Assembly: GCF_002993325.1 (NCBI RefSeq)
Contig: NZ_PVNO01000001.1
Coordinates: forward strand, 62,001 to 126,000
DNA from: Alteromonas gracilis
Lineage (GTDB): Bacteria > Pseudomonadota > Gammaproteobacteria > Enterobacterales > Alteromonadaceae
Direction of reading: 5' to 3'
DNA: 64,000 nt
Under the pieces are notes generated by a model. That model did not search any database. It saw nothing but the letters and a program-made list of their open reading frames with translations, and had not been told where the DNA came from. Below are positions 59,122 through 64,000 of the stretch, one piece after another (within the stretch, counting starts at the first letter, position 1; each line of letters starts with the position of its first letter). The position numbers and the translations under genes are program-made.

Positions 59122-59811
59122 TTAAGTAAACTGGTAACGACTAAACAAATTATCTGGCTCGGGAATAGTGATTTTCCCATAATGCCGTTTCAGCAAACCT
59201 TCACTTTCAAGCTCACCTAAAAGCTGATTCACAGTTTGCCTACTGCTATTTATCATTTGCGCCAAAGACTCTTGCGAAAGCGTTAGCGTAATCGCGTTGT
59301 GTTTGGGCAAATGCTGACCGTAACTGGTGGTAAGCATTAAAAGCCGTTTTACCAGCTGGTGCTTAAGGCTAAGCCCTGCGCTTGAGTCAATAAATTGAAA
59401 TGCACTGCGTACTCGAGTGCATAAAAGACGAGTAAAATGCGGGTAGAGTTCTGGATACTGTTCAAGTAATGCCTTAAACGCGTTTTTTTGAATTATAGCA
59501 ACGACGGAGTTTGTCTCACAAAAGTTGTCGTGAGTACGGGGGAGGTCGTCAAACATTGATATTTCACCAAACCAGGTGCCAGGCCCAAGTAACGCAAATA
59601 ACATTTCGCGACCGTCCACGCCCACAGTAACAACTCTTAATCGACCTTCGCATACCCCGTAGAAACCTACGCCGTCTTCACCTTTGGCATGTAGTTGTTG
59701 CCCTGATTTTAGGTGTTTTAGGCGCATCTTGTCGAACATGGCTTCCTGTAAATAAGAAGGGAGTGCGCTAAACCACGTAGAGCTAGCCAGAACAGGTTTA
59801 AATTTTTCCAT
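59122..59811 (-). CDS. Crp/Fnr family transcriptional regulator
   Basis: A 229-residue regulator with an N-terminal cyclic-nucleotide-binding-type beta-barrel (GVGFYGVCEGRLRVVTVGVDGREMLFALLGPGTWFGEISMF) and a C-terminal HTH (LSQESLAQMINSSRQTVNQLLGELESEGLL). It lacks the Fnr cysteine cluster. Its ligand is unknown. It is divergent from the class II aldolase gene 179 bp away. Confidence 0.85.
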   Translation of the reverse strand: MEKFKPVLASSTWFSALPSYLQEAMFDKMRLKHLKSGQQLHAKGEDGVGFYGVCEGRLRVVTVGVDGREMLFALLGPGTWFGEISMFDDLPRTHDNFCETNSVVAIIQKNAFKALLEQYPELYPHFTRLLCTRVRSAFQFIDSSAGLSLKHQLVKRLLMLTTSYGQHLPKHNAITLTLSQESLAQMINSSRQTVNQLLGELESEGLLKRHYGKITIPEPDNLFSRYQFT

Positions 59812-59990
59812 TTAACAAATTTCTTACAATGTCGTATATGCGACAGTGTATAGCAGCTGGGACGAGTAATGTAGACGGTAAGAAAAATTAAATGGAAGTT
59901 TCTTTGAAGTGCGCGACGTATCGAGTCTTCAAGAAGAGGCTTATACCCAAGCCCTAATCAAATCATTTTGTATATTGAAAGAGAAAAGCT

Positions 59991-60746
59991 ATGACAGATT
60001 CAGTAAAGTCGAAGGTTAGCAATGAAGAATGGCAAACCCGCGTTGATCTTGCCGCATGTTATCGTGCGGTTGCAATGTATGGTTGGGACGATCTTATTTT
60101 TACTCACATCTCTGCCCGCGTTCCGGGGCCTCACCATCATTTTCTAATTAACCCTTATGGTTTGATGTTTGATGAAGTTACTGCGTCTAGTTTGGTTAAA
60201 GTAGATCTTCACGGTAATAAAGTAATGGAAAGTGAATACGACATAAACCCAGCAGGTTTTACTATTCATAGCGCCGTTCATGAGGCTCGAGACGACGCCA
60301 AATGTGTGTTGCATTTGCATACAGCAGAAGGCGTGGCGGTATCTATTTTAGAAGAAGGATTGCAGCCATACTCGCAACAGTCGCTTTTTCCGCTGGCGTC
60401 GCTTTCCTATCATGCTTACGAAGGCGTGGCGCTAAACCCAGAAGAAAAAGTGCGATTGGTTCGCGACCTTGGCGATACCCAATTTATGATTTTGCGCAAT
60501 CACGGGCTTTTAACCTGTGCAGACAATATTCCCGATGCATTCTTGTTTATGTTTATTATGCAGCGCGCCTGTGAAATTCAGTTAAAAGCGCAGGCCACGG
60601 GCAAACCGCTTATTCCAATTCACTCGGCAATTCTTGAAGGCATTCGTACACAAGCCGATCAAGTCACTCGGCAGGCTGGTGGCTCGTTAGCATGGCCGGG
60701 TATTAAACGACGTGTTGAACGCCGTTTCCCTGGATACGATAAGTAA
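59991..60746 (+). CDS. Class II aldolase/adducin family protein
   Basis: A 251-residue metalloprotein. The zinc site is HLHTAEG plus the later RNHGLLT histidine, as in fuculose-phosphate aldolase relatives. An acid residue in the family position is present in AVHEARDD. The reaction may be aldol cleavage of a sugar phosphate or related; unclear. It may be controlled by the Crp/Fnr gene opposite. Confidence 0.82.
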   Translation: MTDSVKSKVSNEEWQTRVDLAACYRAVAMYGWDDLIFTHISARVPGPHHHFLINPYGLMFDEVTASSLVKVDLHGNKVMESEYDINPAGFTIHSAVHEARDDAKCVLHLHTAEGVAVSILEEGLQPYSQQSLFPLASLSYHAYEGVALNPEEKVRLVRDLGDTQFMILRNHGLLTCADNIPDAFLFMFIMQRACEIQLKAQATGKPLIPIHSAILEGIRTQADQVTRQAGGSLAWPGIKRRVERRFPGYDK

Positions 60747-60983
60747 CTATCTAAAGTTAACGTTATCAATTACCACGATCCCAAAGGGTGAGGTGGACAA
60801 AAAGCACGAGCTAAAGCGCTTTGCTTTAAGCGTTCCCGTTTGAAAGGATAGTATGAACCTCGGCCGTCTCTTTAATGTTGCGGCCAAACGTGCATCAAAA
60901 TGACGTAAATTAAACAAATCACCGACAAGATAAATCGGGGGCGCTAGGTTACTAAAAGCCTAAGTTAAGGTACACTTAGCGCC

Positions 60984-62192
60984 ATGAAAATACTTCTTGA
61001 AGATACCATTCCGTTTGGCACAGATTACCTCAACAGCGTAGGTGATGTTGAAACCTATGCTTGGCAATCTCTTGTGCCTGAAATGCTGCGCGATGTAGAT
61101 ATCCTTGCGTTGCGTTCTACTACTAAGGTTACGCCTGATCTGCTGACCAGTGCTAACAAGCTTAAGTTTGTTACCACGGCAACGGCGGGTACTAATCATT
61201 TAGATAAAGCGCATTTGGACAGCATGGGTATTGCGCATAGCAGTGCAGCGGGCTGCAATGCCGTCGCGGTGGCCGAGTATGTACTCAGTGTTTTGCTGCA
61301 CGCGCAAAAAGCTCAAAAGCTTGATTTATACAATGCGACAGTGGGAATAGTAGGTGCTGGTAATGTAGGAACTGCACTATCAAAAATTTTAACGGCAATT
61401 GGAGTTAAACACTGTCTGTACGATCCTCCGTTACAGCAAGCGCTAGCAAATACCGGTAAAACAGAGCATAACGGTCAGTCGTTTGTAGACCTAGCACAAA
61501 TAGCAAAGTGCGATGTTATCTCGCTTCACGTGCCTTTTATTAAAGGCGGCGAATATCCTACATATCAGATGATAGACGAAGCGTTTCTGGAAGGATTAAT
61601 GTCAAACCAGCTGCTTATAAATGCATGCCGGGGTGAGGTTATTGATGAAGTGGCACTACTTAGTGTACTTCAAGGGGAAAAACCGCCCACGGTAGTGCTC
61701 GATGTATTTGATAATGAGCCAGGTATAAACACAGCATTATTTGACTATGTTTGGTTCGTTACACCACATATTGCGGGCCATTCTGTGGAAGGCAAGGTGC
61801 GTGGTACACAAATGGTCTACGAGCAAATTTGTGACGTGGTGGGTACGGCCCCAGACAAAGCGCTCAGCGACTTTTTAGACAAAACCAACCCGATAAATGC
61901 TGCGTTAACATCGCCCGAGGCATCGCGTTTATCGGTTGATGATCTCATTGCTGTTTTTCACAACGTGTACGACGTCGCCATTGACGATGAGATAACGCGA
62001 AAGGCATTTTTATCGACGTCAAACCGTGATGTAAAGCAAAAAACAGATATTGCGAATACGTTTTCTGTATTGCGTAAGCAATATAGAGTGCGTCGCGAGT
62101 GCAGCGCCTATGCGTTACACTTGCCAAAGAACACCAGTAAGCAAATTCAAAACACATTCACCAAATTGGGCTTTCACGTTAGTCTGGTTTAG
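60984..62192 (+). CDS. pdxB: Erythronate-4-phosphate dehydrogenase
   Basis: A 402-residue NAD-dependent dehydrogenase of pyridoxal phosphate synthesis. It has the D-2-hydroxyacid fold with VGIVGAGNVGTALSKIL, RSTTKVTPDLL, INACRGEVIDEVAL, and TPHIAGHSVEGKVRG with the catalytic His. The long C-terminal dimerisation domain (DUF3410-like) is present. asd follows 29 bp later. Confidence 0.93.
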   Translation: MKILLEDTIPFGTDYLNSVGDVETYAWQSLVPEMLRDVDILALRSTTKVTPDLLTSANKLKFVTTATAGTNHLDKAHLDSMGIAHSSAAGCNAVAVAEYVLSVLLHAQKAQKLDLYNATVGIVGAGNVGTALSKILTAIGVKHCLYDPPLQQALANTGKTEHNGQSFVDLAQIAKCDVISLHVPFIKGGEYPTYQMIDEAFLEGLMSNQLLINACRGEVIDEVALLSVLQGEKPPTVVLDVFDNEPGINTALFDYVWFVTPHIAGHSVEGKVRGTQMVYEQICDVVGTAPDKALSDFLDKTNPINAALTSPEASRLSVDDLIAVFHNVYDVAIDDEITRKAFLSTSNRDVKQKTDIANTFSVLRKQYRVRRECSAYALHLPKNTSKQIQNTFTKLGFHVSLV

Positions 62193-62221
62193 TTATTTTT
62201 AGATTAGGAGCATAAAGCATT

Positions 62222-63238
62222 ATGTCGCAAGCGTTTGACGTAGCGGTACTTGGCGCCACAGGTTTAGTGGGCCAAACCATGATTGAACTATTAGAAGAGC
62301 GAGATTTTCCGGTAAATCGTCTGTATCCGCTTGCCAGTAAACGTTCAGCAGGAAGTACCGTGTCGTTTAAAGGCGAAGATATTGAAGTATTAGATGCTGA
62401 TGATTTTGACTGGTCATTAGTGCAATTTGGCTTTTTCTCTGCAGGTGGCAGTATATCAGCAAAATTTGCTCCGCTAGCGGCAGAGGAAGGCTGTATTGTA
62501 ATCGACAATACTTCAGAGTTTCGTTACGAGCCAGATATCCCACTTGTAGTGCCAGAAGTTAACGCCCATGCACTGGCAGAGTTTCGCAATAGAAACATTA
62601 TTGCGAACCCAAATTGCTCAACCATTCAAATGTTGGTGGCGCTTAAACCGATTCAAGATGCGGTTGGTATTGACCGCATTAATGTTTGTACTTATCAGTC
62701 AGTGTCTGGCGCTGGTAAAGAGGCCATGGAAGAACTCGCTAAGCAAACTGCGGGTCTACTGAACGCACGTGAAGTAAAGCCAGAATCATTTAGTCGCCAA
62801 ATTGCCTTTAACGTTATTCCTCAAATCGACGTTTTCCAAGACAACGATTACACCAAAGAAGAAATGAAAATGCTTTGGGAAACCCAAAAGATTATGGGTG
62901 ACGAAAGCATTTTGGTAAACGCCACTGCAGTGCGCGTACCTGTATTCTACGGACATGCTGAAGCTATTCATCTTGAAACACGTTCACCGATAGATGCGCA
63001 GCACGTTAAAGAGCTTCTAGCTGACGCGCCGGGGGTAACCGTTTACGATGGCAACGAGCAGTTTCCAACGCAGGTTAGCAGTGCTAGCGGCAATGACATT
63101 GTTCATGTAGGGCGGATTAGAAATGACATTACTCACCCTTGTGGTTTAAACCTGTGGGTTGTGTCTGACAATATTCGCAAAGGTGCAGCAACAAACAGCA
63201 TTCAAATTGCTGAAACACTTATTCGCGATTACTTATAA
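62222..63238 (+). CDS. asd: Aspartate-semialdehyde dehydrogenase
   Basis: A 338-residue enzyme with the NADP motif LGATGLVGQTMIELLEER, the catalytic C132 in NPNCSTIQM and a GLNLWVVSDNIRKGAATNS tail. E. coli Usg in the same position next to pdxB lacks the active Cys; this one keeps it, so it should make aspartate semialdehyde for lysine, threonine and methionine synthesis. AGGAG precedes the ATG. Confidence 0.92.
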   Translation: MSQAFDVAVLGATGLVGQTMIELLEERDFPVNRLYPLASKRSAGSTVSFKGEDIEVLDADDFDWSLVQFGFFSAGGSISAKFAPLAAEEGCIVIDNTSEFRYEPDIPLVVPEVNAHALAEFRNRNIIANPNCSTIQMLVALKPIQDAVGIDRINVCTYQSVSGAGKEAMEELAKQTAGLLNAREVKPESFSRQIAFNVIPQIDVFQDNDYTKEEMKMLWETQKIMGDESILVNATAVRVPVFYGHAEAIHLETRSPIDAQHVKELLADAPGVTVYDGNEQFPTQVSSASGNDIVHVGRIRNDITHPCGLNLWVVSDNIRKGAATNSIQIAETLIRDYL

Positions 63239-63688
63239 ATGTTTCATAGAGGCTTCGCCTCTGATTAATCGGATAAGCACAGGAAAAGGTAAACATTTTT
63301 CTGTGCTTGCCGATAGTTAACGAAAGGTCGGATTTTGACGTAACAAAACGACAGTGAATTGGGAAAATTTAAACATTGTTACAGGGCAATACTTCTGTCT
63401 AACTAGATCACCCTTCATAACTGGTTTATAGTTTGTAAGGTTAGGAATAAATAAACGTTAAAAACAATCGTCAGTCAGACACTTAGACAAAATGTAAGAA
63501 CATTAAAAAAGCGCAAATAAATCTTACTGCTAAGGTCGCAATAACTGCAAAACGCTAGCTTGACGAGATGGTTTCAAGGTAGCTTTAGAATAAAAATAAA
63601 AGCCAATGTTTTCTTCCGTACTGATTGGCTAGAAAATCCGCCCAAACATACGGGTGGTCAAGACGCTTGAGGGCATATAGGATTGCTA
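63239..63688. other. asd-fimV intergenic region with hairpins
   Basis: Two more inverted repeats lie here: AAGCACAG/CTGTGCTT (63275-63308) and AGCCAAT/ATTGGCT (63601-63630). The AT-rich stretch before fimV should hold its promoter. No gene is seen. Confidence 0.5.
63248..63262 (+). terminator. Hairpin after asd
   Basis: AGAGGC and GCCTCT form a 6-bp GC stem with a TTC loop, 10 bp after the stop. A U tract is missing. Confidence 0.45.
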
Positions 63689-64000
63689 TGAAATTGCATT
63701 TGACGGGCTTACTTTTACTCACACTTTGTTTGTCTTGCCCTGTAACTACAGTAGATGCACAAGAACGCGCTACCTTCTTAAAAGGTCCAAAAGACGCTAC
63801 CGATCAGTTTTCCGGGCTGGAATATGGCCCTATTGATGCCAACGACACACTTTGGCGAATAGCGGAACGCTACCGTCAGAATAATAACCTGAGTGTATAT
63901 CAGGTTATGACAGCCATCTACGAGCTCAATCCTAACGCATTTGAAAACGGTAATTTAAATCTATTGGTCGATGGCGCGGTGCTTAAGCTGCCTTCAGAGC
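63689..64000 (+). CDS. fimV: FimV family protein, N-terminal part (3' end cut by window)
   Basis: The frame is open from the ATG at 63689 to the window end, 104 residues. A signal peptide (MKLHLTGLLLLTLCLSCPVTTVDA) is followed by the LysM-like FimV domain: YGPIDANDTLWRIAERYR, QVMTAIYELNPNAFENGNLNLLVDGAVLKLP. FimV organises the cell pole and type IV pili. The asd-fimV order is conserved in gammaproteobacteria. Confidence 0.88.

Overview
The window looks like chromosomal DNA of a marine gammaproteobacterium of the Alteromonadales, most likely Alteromonas or a close relative. This is inferred from gene content and order, not from a database search. The backbone carries gene neighbourhoods also known from E. 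coli and Vibrio: rnd / ycgL-ycgM-ycgN, dsbB-nhaB divergent from fadR, epmC-yfcL, ldtD-mepK, mnmC beside fabB, and pdxB-asd-fimV. I see no rRNA, tRNA, CRISPR array, insertion sequence or prophage. Both ends cut a gene: rnd on the left and fimV on the right.

Layout. 0-3.3 kb: RNase D end, then the ycgL / lytic transglycosylase / ycgM / ycgN run. 3.4-5.4 kb: an alginate-export-type porin and a GNAT acetyltransferase. 5.4-8.8 kb: dsbB-nhaB divergent from fadR, with a good FadR operator over the fadR -10 box. 9-26 kb: a lipid-metabolism region. It holds an S9 peptidase lipoprotein, two phasins (one with a histone-H1-like tail), a patatin lipase paired with a degenerate HD-GYP-like protein, a DUF445 membrane protein, a TetR regulator in operon with a wax ester synthase/DGAT, a cytosolic lipid-binding-type protein, a GMC alcohol dehydrogenase, a second TetR with tandem operators, and two auxiliary enzymes of unsaturated fatty acid beta-oxidation (a dienoyl-CoA isomerase type crotonase and FadH). 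26-34 kb: a HopJ-family protein, an eight-haem cytochrome c with TPRs, an aspartic protease, a thioesterase, a conserved hypothetical, and epmC / ATP-NAD kinase-like / yfcL.

34-51 kb is more mixed: an AhpD-like protein, a very large propeller-type hybrid sensor kinase followed by a short-chain fatty acid transporter, an isochorismatase, a ModF-type double ATPase, an L,D-transpeptidase with an M15 endopeptidase, a medium-chain dehydrogenase, a chalcone-isomerase-fold protein, and an exported hypothetical. It ends with three tandem FlgO-domain lipoproteins behind a candidate sigma-54 promoter. 51-56 kb is mnmC with a Kelch protein, divergent from fabB. 56.1-59.1 kb looks like a small insertion zone: a serine-hydrolase C-terminal remnant, a Pr6Pr membrane protein, a ParDE toxin-antitoxin pair with its own operator, and an alpha/beta hydrolase. 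59-64 kb returns to backbone with a Crp/Fnr regulator, a class II aldolase family protein, pdxB, asd and the start of fimV.

The main theme is storage and turnover of fatty acids. FadR, two TetR regulators, wax ester/TAG synthesis, granule proteins, a lipase and beta-oxidation helpers lie within about 18 kb, and fabB (unsaturated fatty acid synthesis) is further along. The least explained pieces are the degenerate HD-GYP-like/patatin pair, the TetR / wax ester synthase / lipid-binding-type trio, and the FlgO-lipoprotein triplet.
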